From Lactarius indigo (taxonomy: Eukaryota > Basidiomycota > Agaricomycetes > Russulales > Russulaceae): 64,000 nucleotides of DNA. Shown in pieces: positions 1 through 12,100 of the stretch. The DNA lies in the NCBI GenBank assembly GCA_025766275.1, contig JAFKAC010000026.1:434001-498000 (forward strand), read 5' to 3'. The notes under the pieces were generated by a model that made no database searches, was not told the origin of the DNA, and worked only from the letters and a program-made list of their open reading frames with translations. The position numbers were made by a program, and so were the translations under genes. The first letter of the stretch is position 1, and every line of letters begins with the position of its first letter.

Positions 1-1561
1 GGATCGCCTGTAGGATAGACACTGCTCTCCGGTATAGGGATGAACATAAGGAAGCTGTGGACGATTCCTGGTACAACCAGGCATTGGAAAATGAGTTGGT
101 GCGTGGTCCATCTGAATGCGTATCACGGCTCACTCACTGAGTGTCATAGGACGAGGTCAATGAGGTCTTTGAGAAGGAGGATGCCTGTGTCCCTCGCATG
201 CATCCACTGCTGCGCATGGTTGGGGAGGAGAGTGTGCGTGTTGGTAATGGTGACATGGAGCTGGACAGGTTCAGCATCGATGCGATCCGTGAGGCCTGCA
301 AGGCGTTCTCAAGTGCAAACCCTGGGTTCAACCCAGTGCTCTCCTTGGCTGACGTCCGGCGCCTTGCTAGCGAGGTACCGGACATGGTCGAGTGGTGGCT
401 CCCTGGAGAGCCCACATTTGAGGATGAGGAGGCTGCTGAAGACGCAGCTGCTGAGGCTGCCGGAGGTGAAGGCGACGACGACGATGAAGTTGCAGAAGGT
501 GAGTTCGCTGCTCATATGCTGAAGACACATAGCTAATCTAATCGCACACAATAGTCGAATCAGCTAGTACCGGAGCGAGTAGTGGTCCGCGCCGCTCCGG
601 ACGCAACTCAAAGGTGAAAGTATCCGGCCATACTGATGAAGACTCGACTGGTGACGACATCATCATGTTGGACAATCCGGATGTGGAGGCAACACTGCGC
701 AAGCCAAGGGCGACCAAGCGCCCCCAGGCTGTTGTGGTATCACCATCCTCGGACATCCCTGCAAAGCGCCGTCAATGCAAGGCCAGCACATCTGCTAAGG
801 CAAAGGGAAAGGGAAAGGAATCCCTTCCGGACCCTGTACGTCCATTTTGCTCTCCGAGTGGTGGTGCAATAATCTGGCATCCAGGGATTCTGTGGGCCAT
901 GCCAGATGTCCAATGCGAAGGAGTGTGTCCCCCAGGTCAACGCTCCAAAGGCCATAGCATGTGCGCTCTGCCGGAGTCGCAAGGTGCAATGCCAGCCTCC
1001 ACCAGCTTGGGCACTCCCGATCATCGAATCCATCGAGCGCTCGAAGCTTGCGAAGGAGGAGAGGAAACAGCAGCCGCCCCGGAGGCGTTCGGCCACATGT
1101 GCGCAATTGACCGCAGTCCGTCCGAACTCATTTAACGTTCCCTTACAGCTGTCTTCGACGATATGACGCCGACACTTGACTCTCTCAAGCGCGGACAAGA
1201 AAGGCTTGAAGAGTGCCTTGCAGCTCTCCAGATTGGCCAGAACAATCTGGAACTACTCCTCCGTGCGCTGTGCATGCGCCACGACGTCATTCCATCGACC
1301 CTCAATCTCCATACCCCACCAGTCCCTCTGTTCAACTCAGCATCTGCCGTCTCGCCATCTATAGCTTCCACACTCAGTACCACAGCTTCCACAGCTGCCT
1401 CGACATCCTCCACTGGCGTTGACGTCTCCAGGCTGTCCATCTCAGCCAGTCCAGCCACAGGATCGTCCGGAAGCGGTGCTGGGAATGTGCCAGCTAATGG
1501 TGCATCGTCTGAAATCGGACTCTATTTCGGACTCACTTGCTTTATGTCTGACCCCTGTTAG
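1..1561 (+). CDS. Uncharacterised five-exon gene, 5' end outside the window
   Basis: I do not recognise this protein. Exons 3-98, 150-498, 555-835, 906-1098 and 1149-1561 join in one open frame through GT-AG introns of 50-70 bases. The splice phases agree at all four junctions, which no single unspliced frame could produce. The product has an acidic run (DDDD then E-rich, near 476-498), a basic K/G-rich stretch (near 795-825) and a short Cys cluster CALCRSRKVQC (near 960-990). A leucine-rich, probably helical stretch follows (1163-1270), then a Ser/Thr-rich tail. The Cys cluster recalls the start of fungal Zn-binuclear clusters but has too few cysteines to call one. The gene lies inside what I infer to be the KDZ-1 element, so it may be passenger DNA of that transposon. 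The exon structure is better supported than any function. Confidence 0.6.
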
Positions 1562-1866
1562 TGTCTATTGGGCGCAGTGGAGCGACCATCAAGCCGGCCT
1601 CTAGGGCCCCAAGTGTCTCTAGGGCCCCTAGTGCTCCTGGGTCAAGGGCATCCTTGTGCAGTCGGCCATAATGGTCACAGTTATCATTGAAACCAAGTAA
1701 TAGAATGTGTCGTTCATATGTAGTACCAGAGAATGTCTAGAAATGAAAGTTGGATTGCTTGCTTGCTTACCATATGTGGTCAGGTTGACCTTGAGTTTGG
1801 ACTGAGCTTATGCACATTCTATGACTCACACAGACTTGGGCGAATTGGGTGTCGGATAGGCACTGT
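1562..1866. other. Short spacer, no gene seen
   Basis: About 300 bases between the first gene and the minisatellite. A short imperfect duplication around CTAGGGCCCC near 1600-1630 is the only structure seen. Confidence 0.5.
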
Positions 1867-2755
1867 CTTGGATGCACACCAACTCGGACGCACCAACTCG
1901 GACGCACGCACACATCCTCGGATGCACACCGACTCGGATGCACACATACTCGGACGCACATATGCTCGGACATACACCAACTTGGACGCACACTTTCCCG
2001 GACGCACACCAACTCGGACGCATACATACTCGAATGCACACATGCTCGGATGCACATATGCTCGGACGCACACCAACTCGGACACACACATACTCGGACG
2101 CACACATACTTGGACGCACATATGCTCGGACACACACCGACTCGGACACACACCAACTCAGACGCACACTTGCCCGGACGCACACCGACTCGGACGCACA
2201 CATACTCGGACGCACACATACTCGGACGCACACATGCTCGGACGCACACATGCTCGGACGCACACATGCTCGGACGCACACCAACTCGGACGCACACCAA
2301 CTCGGATGCACACATGCTCGGACGCACAACTCGGACGCACACCAACTCGGACGCACATATTCTCGGACACACACCGACAGGAGTGCACATATTCTCGGAC
2401 GCACACATACTTGCACGCACACCAACTCGCACGCACATATTCTTGGACGCACACCGACTTGAACGCACATATTCGCATACGCACACCGACTCGGACGCAC
2501 ATATGCTCGCACGCACACCTACTCGCACGCACACCATCTCGGATGCACACCTACTTGCACGCACACCAACTTGCATGCACACATGCTCGCACACACATAT
2601 TCTTGGACGCACACCATCTCGCACGCACATTGACTCGCACACACACCATCTCGCATGCACACATCCTCAGATGAACACCATCTTGGACACACACCATCTT
2701 GGACAACACCTTGGACACACACCATCTCGGACACATACCATCTCAGATGCACTTA
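1867..2755. repeat. 16-bp minisatellite (CTCGGACGCACAC core)
   Basis: Roughly 55 tandem copies of a 16-bp unit, best preserved near 2200-2290 where CGGACGCACACATGCT repeats exactly. Toward the right end the GGAC half decays to GCAC or GGAT. Because 16 is not a multiple of 3 and the unit has no stop in any frame, long open frames run in several frames on both strands. These have a 16-residue period and are not genes. The array shares the CTCGGAC motif with the other repeat arrays of the KDZ-1 region. Confidence 0.9.
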
Positions 2756-3771
2756 GTGTTAGAGTCACTCTATTTTGCACTCACAGCTGCCCAGCTCACT
2801 CTGTCTCTGATACTATATACTGTATACATCCTATTTCACCCCATGTTTGATGCACTTATTCTATTAAATATGTTCAATTGATTTAGGGAGATCATCTGAC
2901 TAATTCCTCATAATACTCCTTAAGTCTCAATGTCATGCACATCTTGGGACACTATATATAATGCTATTCAGAGAACATCCTAAGCGACTCCAGTAATCTC
3001 AGGTCCACATCAGATGCCTTATTCTCAGTCCAGTTTCATCATACTTAGTGGATATGTACTGTCCTTGTCATGGAATCACAGTGATGCATATTGAGCACTC
3101 TGCTCCCATCTCTGTGCCAAACAGACAGGGGAGCACATGTGTCTGTTATGTTCGTATATCATTACATAGTGTATCTTCGGTACATGTGTTAGCATGACTT
3201 GGTGTACCTGTATCAATTAAGAGAACTGATGGCATCAAAGACTGTCCACTAATAGCCAAAACATGCATCCTGTTGACATCGGACATTTATTTCCGTGAAT
3301 CTCGGACATTCATTTGCGCAGACATCGGACTTTGGTGTGTGTCAGTGACTAATATCCGTCCAAATTGGGTGTCTAGGCAAGGATGCTGATACTAATGCTA
3401 AGCAATCAAGTACGAATTGCTAGGCACATAGTGCATTCATTATGATCGTATGACTAGCAGACTAGTAATCCTTGTGTGTGTTGCCTATGCTGTGGTGACA
3501 TCTCTACATATCCAATGCAACCCAAGAGATCTTGCAGAGTATTCACTCACTCCACATACATCACACATGTTTCAATTCAAACCCAGTGAAGTGCTATACT
3601 TGACAATAGGTGATCGGAGTGGGGTGGGGTACTGTGTTACAGATTATGCCATTATCCATGAGATATTGGATACTCAGATAGCTTATAAATGCTCACGAAA
3701 CACTGTACTATACAACCACTGTATACACAACCATAGTCAATTCTGAACCTCACTCCGAATCCATCAGGAAG
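2756..3771. other. Non-coding stretch with a TATA-like box near its right end
   Basis: No convincing gene. A TATAAAT box at 3684-3690 lies about 80 bases upstream of the ATG at 3772 and fits a promoter for the next gene. A 98-codon open frame at 3450-3746 overlaps that box and is rejected. Scattered TCGGAC words occur near 3277-3330. Confidence 0.45.
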
Positions 3772-4201
3772 ATGTTGCCAATGACAGAAACACATGGATC
3801 CTTGTTTACACATGACCATGATACACCTTCCAATCTCTCCGAGCCAGAGACCTGCATCTCATCAGGTTTTGAATCATTTGATGAAGAAGATATGTATCCG
3901 GCCCACTACAATGATGAAGGCATCAGCACTAGTTCTGATGCAAGCAGCTCAAATTTGGATGTCTCTGGTTTGGATGGTTCCAACTCGGACTTAGAGTCAC
4001 TAGTTGCCTTGGGAAACCTGGTATGTGCATCACTCTGGAGCATATTTTACGGTATCCTTATGTGGGGCATAGTATAATCAGATCATTGTGGAGATCGACA
4101 GGCTCCACATTGACCTCCAGAATATGTGCATCATGGCTAAGGCACTTTGTGATGCACAGGGGATTGCGCTGCCTTCGGAGTATGTTGAGATGAGTGGATG
4201 A
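3772..4201 (+). CDS. Small two-exon acidic protein of unknown function (122 aa)
   Basis: Exon 3772-4020 joins exon 4082-4201 across a 61-base GT-AG intron (GTATGT donor, ATCAG acceptor) in phase 0, giving 122 residues and a TGA stop. The first exon is rich in Ser, Asp and Glu. The second encodes a short amphipathic stretch (IDRLHIDLQNMCIMAKAL) that could form a coiled coil. A TATA box lies upstream at 3684-3690. The gene sits about 50 bases left of a foldback insertion and inside the inferred KDZ-1 element, so it may be a transposon passenger. I do not recognise a family. Confidence 0.5.
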
Positions 4202-4587
4202 TCCATCCAAAGCTTGCACCAGAGGTGCTGTCATGGGTGGGTGGTACTATTCACATAATGATCTGCCATGACTTCCATAACTGATGGGCCAACCGACGGT
4301 GAGAGTCTTACATATGTCATGGGCCAGCCGATGTCGGCCGACGCAGGAGATTCCTCCAAAACTCATGGGCCAGCCGATGTCGGCTCAGAGACATTTACTC
4401 CGGAGTTGTGGTCCGAAGGAGTAGATATGGGAGTGCACAGGGATTTTCAGATATCTAGAAATCATTAGTGGAGAGATGGAACTGAAGGAAGCACTCCAAG
4501 ACCATATGTGTATAATGGAGTGGGATGTATAAACATCTGCAGGTCCAAGGAAATTGCACATGTTCTGGAGGAGCACATCCAAGATTA

Positions 4588-5279
4588 TATGGGTGTGCCA
4601 GAGGGTATAAACATGTATGGGTGTCCGAGATATCTCGGACATGCTTCGGACCAATATGTCCGAGATTACGTCCACATACTGGAGGGTATTAACATGTATG
4701 GGTGTCCGAGATATCTCGGACATGCTTCGGACCAATATGTCCGAGATTACATCCACATATTAGAGGGTATAAACATGTATGGGTGTCCAAAAAATCTTGG
4801 ACATGCTTCGGACCAATATGTCCGAGATTACGTCCACATACTGGAGGGTATTAACATGTATGGGTGTCCGAGATATCTCGGACATGCTTCGGACCAATAT
4901 GTCCGAGATTACATCCACATATTAGAGGGTATAAACATGTATGGGTGTCCAAAAAATCTCGGACATGCTTCGGACCAATATGTCCGAGATTACATCCACA
5001 TACTGGAGGGTATTAACATGTATGGGTGTCCAAGATATCTCAGACATGCTTCGGACCAATATGTCCGAGATTATGTCCACATATTAGAGGGTATTAACAT
5101 GTATGGGTGTCCAAGATATCTCAGACATGTTATGGACCAATAGGTCTGAGATTATATAGGTGTACTGGAGGGTATAAACATGTATAGGTGTTTGAGATAT
5201 CTCAGACATGTTCCAGAGCAATATGTCTGAGATTATGTGGGTATACCAGAGGGTATAAACATGTACAGGTGTCCAAGAT
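4588..5279 (+). repeat. 81-bp tandem array, left arm of FB-1
   Basis: Tandem 81-bp units, each containing the palindrome TCCGAGATATCTCGGA and a TCGGACCAATATGTCCGAGA segment. The unit is 27 codons with no stop, so the array reads as a 27-residue repeat (GINMYGCPRYLGH...). The last two units are degenerate. I treat this as structural repeat, not coding sequence. Confidence 0.85.
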
Positions 5280-5689
5280 ATCTCTGGATGATTAGCCTAG
5301 AGTGTCTAGCCATGTGTATGCATTCAGAGACTAGGACCCCATAGATATATTCTGCATGAATTGTTTCCACAGCCAAGGCTTATGTATGTGTACTTATTAT
5401 GTTCTCTCCCATTGTAATGATTACCCCATGTTACTTGATTGGAACATGTACACTCCCTTTATTATTAGTTATTAGTCTAATTGATCAGGCACAAAGGACA
5501 GTATGTGTCATTTCCATTCATTTCAGAGTATTTAGTAAGTTCTCTTTGTTATGACTTGACACATCCAGTGTCACAGTGTAAGCTCCACTCAACCATTTCT
5601 ACACTTGATGACTTCCACAAAGCCTTGAAGTGTTTCCTGCCTGATAAACTCCAGCACACCCACATAATGTATTGCTCCAGAACATGTCC
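5280..5689. other. Central spacer of FB-1
   Basis: A non-repetitive loop of about 410 bp between the inverted arrays. The same spacer appears in reverse complement at about 30560-30955 in FB-2. No coding potential is evident. Confidence 0.6.
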
Positions 5690-6910
5690 AAAATATCTTG
5701 GACATCCATACATGTTAATACCCTTTAGTATGTGCACATAATCTTGGACATATTGGTCTGGAACATGTCTGAGATATCTTGAACACCCATACATGTTTAT
5801 ACCCTCCAGTACACCTACTATATAATCTTGGACATATTGGTCCGAAGCATGTCCGAGATATCTTGGACACATATACATGTTAATACCCTCCAGTATGTGG
5901 ACGTAATCTCGGACATATTGGTCTGAAGCATGTCTGAGATATCTCAGACACCCATACATGTTAATACCCTCCAATATGTGGACGTAATCTTGGACATATT
6001 GGTCCGAAGCATGTCTGAGATATCTTGGACACCCATACATGTTAATACCCTCCAGTATGTGGATGTAATCTCGGACATATTGGTCCGAAGCATGTCCAAG
6101 ATATCTTGGACACCCATACATGTTAATACCCTCCAATACACCTATATAATCTCGGACCTATTGGTCCGTAACACGTCCGAGATATCTTGGACACCCATAC
6201 ATGTTAATACCCTCTAATATGTGGATGTAATCTCGGACATATTGGTCCGAAGCATGTCCGAGATATCTCGGACACCCATACATGTTAATACCCTCCAGTA
6301 CACCTATATAGTCTCGGACCTATTGGTCCGAAGCATGTCCGAGATATCTTGGACACCCATACATGTTAATACCCTCCAGTATGTGGACATAATCTCAGAC
6401 ATATTGGTCCGAAGCATGTCCAAGATATCTCAGACACCCATACATGTTAATACCCTCTAATATATGCACATAATCTCGGACATATTGGTCCGAAGCATGT
6501 CCGAGATATCTCAGACACCCATACATGTTAATACCCTCTAATATGTGGATGTAATCTCGGACATATTGGTCCAAAGCATGTCTGAGATATCTCGGACACC
6601 CATACATGTTAATACCCTCCAGTATGTGGATGTAATCTCGGACATATTGGTCCGAAGCATGTCCGAGATATCTCAGACACCCATAAATGTTTATACCCTC
6701 CAGTATATGGACATAATCTCAGACATATTGGTCCGAAGCATGTCCGAGATATCTCGGACACCCATACATGTTAATACCCTCCAATACACCTATATAATCT
6801 TGGACCTATTGGTCCATAACATGTCCTAGATATCTCGGACACCCATACATGTTCATACCCTCCAGTATGTGAACATAATCTTGGACATATTGGTCTGGTA
6901 CATGTCCGAG
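5690..6910 (-). repeat. 81-bp tandem array, right arm of FB-1 (inverted)
   Basis: About fifteen units of the same 81-bp repeat in the opposite orientation, so a transcript crossing both arms could fold into a long hairpin. Between FB-1 and FB-2 the arm lengths differ by close to whole multiples of 81 bp, which indicates unit gain or loss. Confidence 0.85.
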
Positions 6911-7193
6911 GTATCTTCACCATCTGGCCAAGATACATTCTCAGACATGGTTCTTAGCCATCTGTCCGAGATACATTCTTGGATGTGGTTCTTAACTATC
7001 CGTCCGAGATATGTTCTCAGACTCGGAGATATTTATACATTTTGTCCGTCCGAGCCGATGTCGGTTGACTCATGAGTCTTGGGAGATTCTTTGCTGTCGG
7101 CCGACGTCGGCTGGCCCATGACATATCAAAGATTCTCACCATCGGTTGGCCCATCAGTTATGGAAGTCATGCCGGATCATTGGCTGTACTATT

Positions 7194-7724
7194 GTAGTAT
7201 ATAGGTCTGCAGGTAGCTATTGCATGTACCTGTGTTCGGACTGAGTACCCAATCAATGAACTAGATCTACATGGTCTATATCATGAATGTTGGCATACCA
7301 TACATTCTGTTACTGCTTCTGAGATGTATGTGGGGTAACACAACTCTGAGAGATGAATATGAAATATTAGATTGTCAAACTCCATGAAATGGAATCAGTG
7401 GACAATCTCGGACTGAGAATCACAGACTGAGAATCATGGACTGATAGTCTCAGTCTGACAGTCTCAGACTGACAATCTCGGACTGACAATCTCGGACTGA
7501 CAATCTCGGACTGACAATCTCGGACTGACAATCTCGGACTGACACTCTCGGACTGACAATCTTGTACTGGCAATCTCGGACTGACATACCCATATAGATT
7601 CAGTGTCCGAGACACCTGCCACAAACTATCAGGTATCTCTGAGATCGATAATGGACATATATGAGATGTGCATGGAGCAGCAGATATAAAAGGAACATTG
7701 ATACATACCGAAATAGCATCATCC
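7194..7724 (+). promoter_or_regulatory. Upstream region of the KDZ-1 transposase gene with 15-bp repeats and TATA box
   Basis: Tandem 15-bp repeats of the form CTCGGACTGACAAT run from about 7400 to 7590. TATAAAA lies at 7685-7691. The copia element begins 34 bases further on, and the transposase ATG (14102) is only 49 bases past its other LTR. Without copia the TATA box would therefore lie about 84 bases from the ATG. The CTCGGAC word links these repeats to the arrays at 1867, 4588 and 18294, and they may be transposase-binding subterminal repeats (inference). Confidence 0.55.
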
Positions 7725-8333
7725 TGTTGATAAGTGGCCCGCACGCAGTTAGCGGCTCTAAAGGACTTGCAGATATGGACTGCTTTAGATAAGATATATT
7801 GGACCTGTAGATTAGATTATATGATCTGTACAATCTCGGACTTCTTAGCTTATCTATGACATCATGTACAATGACATCATGTAGAACACTCTGGACATTT
7901 CATTGTACTCTTCCCTTTGTTCTCTTTGTGGCGTTATCTTTATTGTGATGTCATTATGATATCATTTACTTCTAGACTCTCTTTGAACTTTCTGTCCTTG
8001 TTCTCAGAACGTCCACTCCTTTGTCCGTTTGTAGAACAATAACTGCCTTGTAGTGTGTGACTAGTGTTACATCCCTTGTATAGTGTCACTCCCAGAAAGT
8101 GTATAAGTAGAGTAGCATGTACGCTCCTGGTCCACATCAGTTCTCACTGTTTGTGTGCCAGGTAAGCTCCCTTTCCTCCAATGTATAACATCAGTTCTCA
8201 CTGTTTGTGTGCCAGACAACCTCTGCTTCACTCTGCTTGACTTCACCCCTGTTGCTGCCTTTCAGCCACCTTTGATATCTCACCACAGTCTTCTTGTCAC
8301 TGTGAGTATCATCTTCATGTGTGCTGTTCATCA
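7725..8333 (+). repeat. 5' LTR of copia
   Basis: 609 bp, TG...CA ends, same length as the 3' LTR. It is followed directly by the primer-binding site. Confidence 0.93.
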
Positions 8334-8345
8334 GGTTATGGGCCC
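8334..8345 (+). other. Primer-binding site, initiator-tRNA anticodon-arm type
   Basis: GGTTATGGGCCC directly abuts the LTR. It is the exact complement of the GGGCCCAUAACC anticodon arm of eukaryotic initiator Met-tRNA. Priming from an internal tRNA fragment is the known mode of Drosophila copia. The assignment rests on recalled tRNA sequence. Confidence 0.7.
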
Positions 8346-9113
8346 TGGTGCCCTAGCCACTCCACTTGGCTGGTCACTGTCTTCCTAGGAAGACACACCA
8401 GGCTAAGGTCTGTCTGGGGCCTTACCAGCCTTGCCCAAGGCAGAGAACAGTGGGGCGCTACTTGTCTCTGCTGAGGAACCTCCTGTGTATGTACTGCCCA
8501 GTAGTCCTACTTTCACCCCTACTGTTTTCCTAGCCCCTGCGCTATGCGCAAGGAGACTGGGTCTGGTAGCCCCTTAACTTCAAAATATCCAGGCGTGCAT
8601 GACCCACTGGGTTGTGTATTGTGGAGCTTAGCGCCAGCTGTCTCTGGTGCTCCACACTGGGCGCAGGATCTCCTCACCATGGGAGTGTAAAACCTGGTTC
8701 AGGCTCTGGGGGGTGTTCACCTTATGGTGTTCTGCAACCAGATACCTGCCTTGTAGCGGCAATGGGAAAGGATTCAGTAAAGCCACTTGTGGCGATGAGG
8801 CAACCAACAGGCCGAGGAGGCTGAGGTAGACAGCCTTGGGCTCTGAAAGCAATCCCTTCACCTTCCCCCTGACGCAAACCATTTGAGCTGTGTCTTAGAC
8901 ACATCCTGGCTGGCAGCTAGCTCATGGTATGGCAAAGGGACTCTCCCAACCTGGGCCTAGCCCTTGTATCACTGGCATACTATCAGGAGGCAGGACGCGT
9001 TAGCGCTCTGGCCTTACAGAATCACAGACAGGAGTGGTACACCCTCTATCTTTGTCTTGCAAACTATGAAGCACTGTCGCTGACTGCTCCTCGGCGATAG
9101 ATAAATCATCCCA
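8346..9113 (+). other. Untranslated leader of copia, with a motif shared with gypsy-1
   Basis: About 770 bases with no gene. A 42-bp segment at 8797-8838 matches gypsy-1 leader 45943-45984 (minus strand) at 37 of 42 positions, all mismatches being transitions. Within it GGCTG...CAGCC could form a small hairpin. Confidence 0.6.
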
Positions 9114-12100
9114 ATGTCTTCTCGTGCACCATCTCCCACTGGCGCTGCTGCCGGTGCTACCGCTACTGCGGGGGGCTCTACGCTTCCCCCCACTGGATCC
9201 TCACCCTCTGCTCGTATCTCTGCTGCCTATGGCGCAACGTTCGGCATGCCTTCTGGCATTCGCCTTGAACAGTTCGATGGCACTCACTGGAATGAGTGGT
9301 CTGGGACGATTGAAGCCATCCTCACGCTGCACGAAGCAGAGGATGTGTTCACCCTCCACCATGGACCAGTTGATGTCCCTCAAGACGAATGGGACTCAGT
9401 ACAACGACGGGCGAAGGCATATCTCCGCCTTTACCTCAAACCTGACGTCTACTCCCTCGTTGCCGACAATACCGCCTATCCCACCTTCAAAGCCAAGTGG
9501 GACAAGCTCAGAGATGTATATGCTGGTGCTTCGGGCAGCACCACTATCTTCAATTTGTGGATCCAGTTAACACAAGCCCGTCTTGACGACTCCGCACCCA
9601 TGGCCACTCAGTTGGCCAAGCTCAATGAGCTGCGGGTTGCCCTTTCCAACGCACAGATGGGTGTCACTGACACCCAATTCTGTCTCATTCTCCTCCACGC
9701 ATTGCCGCCCTCTTACGAGGTGTTGGCCTCTACCATCCTCGCCAGTGGGGCTCCTTCTGGACTTAAGCACGCTGAGATCATAGCGCGCATAGTGTCGGAA
9801 GAAGCTCGCCGTGCTGGGCCCTCTGGCTCCTCCCTCAACAAGGTGGCCCCCGTCAAGCCGACGGGCAAGAAGGGCAAGAAAGACCACTCTGGTCTAACTT
9901 GCCACTACTGCAACAAAAAGGGCCATATCAAGCCTGACTGCAGGAAGAGGAAGAAGGACGAGGCTGACGCTAAGGAGAAGGAGAAAGCAGGCAATAAGGC
10001 CGCCAATAGTCACATACTTGTACCTACCACCGCCTCCATAAAGGAGATCGAAGAGCCCGCCATAGACTGGGCTTCTGAATCGATTGGTGTTGCCTTGTAT
10101 GCTGCCTCGCGTGTGCGTTGGATGATGGACAGTGGTGCTACACACCACATTACACCACATCGGTCTGACTTCAAAGATTACACCCCAACTAAAGGCACTG
10201 TACGCCTAGGTGATAAGTCTACCATAGACCAAGTGGGTGTCGGGTCTGTCGTCTTTACAACGAGCCAAGGCATCTCTATCACCCTCAGTAATGTGCTACA
10301 CCTACCACAGGTGAAGACGCGCTTCTTGTCGACGCGCGCCCTAGCACAAAAAGGTGCTGAGATTGCCTTTGATAGTGGCTCTTTTAAAATATCTATCAAC
10401 CAAAAGTGTGTGGCCAAAGGCTACCTTGAGGACAACCTTTACTGGTTGGACGCAGCCAGCGTCGGCCTCAATGCCCACACAAAATCAAGTGCTGCCACAC
10501 TTGATATCTGGCATCAACGCATGGGACACATCTCCTCTGCGGCGCTGAAGGCGCATGGTCCCTCTGCCACTACTGGCATGGACATAGATAGCTCCACCAC
10601 GGCCCACACAGTCTGCCGTGGGTGCGAGATGGGTAAATCCACTTGCCAACCCTTTTCTGCGTCCTCCAACAAAAGGACAACTCGTCAATTTGAGATTGTG
10701 CACAGTGACCTCGCTGGTCCTATGCAAACTCAGTCCCTGCAAGGCTCGACATACACAGCCACCTTCATAGACGACCACACTAAGTTCACTGTGGTCCACT
10801 TCCTTAAGTCGAAGGATCAGTTTGCTAAGTCGCTGCAAATGTATTTGGCCTGGGGTGAAACCCAGTCTGGCCATAAACTGCGCGCTCTGCACTCTGACCG
10901 CGGTGGCGAATACATGTCGAGTGTCACACAGGACATTCTTAAGCAGAAAGGGATAGAGCATCACCTCACGATGCCGGGTTCACCACAGTCTAACAGGAAA
11001 GCTGAGCGGTTTAACCGCACCATTATGGATAAGGCAATGTCCATGCTTCACACAGCTGGCATGTCTAAAGGCTTCTGGGAGCATGCAGTGTGCGCAGCTG
11101 TGCACATCTATAATCGCTCTCCAGTCCGTGGACTTAAGTGGCGCACTCCCTATGAGCTCTGGCACTCTGGCAAAGTGCCTGATGTCTCACATCTTCGCGT
11201 CTTTGGATGCAAGGGGTACATGCATGTACCCACTGATAAGCGTCGCAAATTGGATGCGAAGGCCATTGAGGTCACGCTTATTGGGTTTGAGCCCGAATCT
11301 AAGGGCTATAAGCTCTGGGACCGCTCAACCCGCTCCGTCCGAGTGTCCAGGGATGTGACATTCGACGAGAGTAGCTTCCCGTCCCTCCAGGGTGTTGAGA
11401 CACACCCCACACCTTCACCACCAGTCGTGCCTAGCACAACAGTGACTGCCGTGCCTCACCCGCCGGCATTACCACCAATGCGAGCCCCCTCCCCTGCACA
11501 CTCCAGTAGTAGTGAGGAGGAGGATGTTGAAAAGCTCCTAGACCCCCCACAAGTCCAACCACGCCCCACCACTCCACCACTGGCTCTGCCGGCTCCGCCC
11601 ACCACACCAAAGCGTGAGCAAACCACTCCCACTTCACCCCCGCCGCGACCTAGTGCAACGCGCATTATGCACCATGTCCCTCCTCCCTCACCAGAAATGC
11701 CTGGGGGATTTGAGGATCGTGCACAGCGTAGTCAGCTGTTGCGCGAGATGGACAATGCACCAAGGCGCAGTGCTCGCGCCCCTGTGCCCAATCCGCGTTA
11801 CTTCAATGCGGACAATGCGGCATGGCGCGGCAGGCGTCTGGGGTATGCGGAGTTACTGGCTGCTGCCTTTGTGGGCCGAGACCCTGCAACTTATGCAGAG
11901 GCCATGCGGTCTGCAGCTGCAGACGAGTGGACTAAGGCATGTCAGTATGAAATGGACGCCCTAGCTAAGAATGGGACTTGGGAGTTAGTGGATCTCCCGC
12001 CTAATCGCAAGGCAGTAAAGTCCAAATGGGTCTTCAAGCTCAAAGCGGATGGCCGCTACAGAGCTCGCTTGGTGGCTAAGGGATTCACGCAGATCCCTGG

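Larger units (their letters stand above)
4252..7185. mobile_element. Foldback element FB-1, non-autonomous, KDZ-type ends, 8-bp TSD
   Basis: A 2,934-bp element flanked by the direct repeat GTACTATT at 4244-4251 and 7186-7193. The ends are inverted repeats of over 100 bp: CACATAATGATC at the left, GATCATTGGCT at the right, both followed inward by CATGACTTCCATAACTGATG on the appropriate strand. The interior is two inverted arrays of an 81-bp unit around a roughly 410-bp spacer. There is no transposase. The right terminus matches the right end of the transposase-bearing KDZ-1 (19340-19497) nearly base for base, so I infer mobilisation by that transposase. An 8-bp duplication is what hAT and KDZ elements make. 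An inverted second copy lies at 28811-32243. Confidence 0.82.

Noticed and set aside
906..1000. Zn(2)-Cys(6) transcription factor
   Set aside because: Only CALCRSRKVQC is present; the six-cysteine spacing is incomplete.
1733..2850. Overlapping 200-330-codon open frames on both strands
   Set aside because: They arise from a stop-free 16-bp tandem repeat and have exact 16-residue periodicity; no conserved domain and several frames equally open.
3450..3746. 98-aa protein with a hydrophobic N-terminus
   Set aside because: Overlaps the likely TATA box of the 3772 gene, no homology recognised, no continuation.
4508..6829. 27-residue repeat proteins (GINMYGCPRYLGH type)
   Set aside because: Product of the 81-bp palindromic array, open on both strands and in both arms; no start context or introns, and identical arrays in FB-2.
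8155..8388. 77-aa open frame, repeated at 13874
   Set aside because: Lies inside the copia LTRs; duplicated with them and not protein-like.
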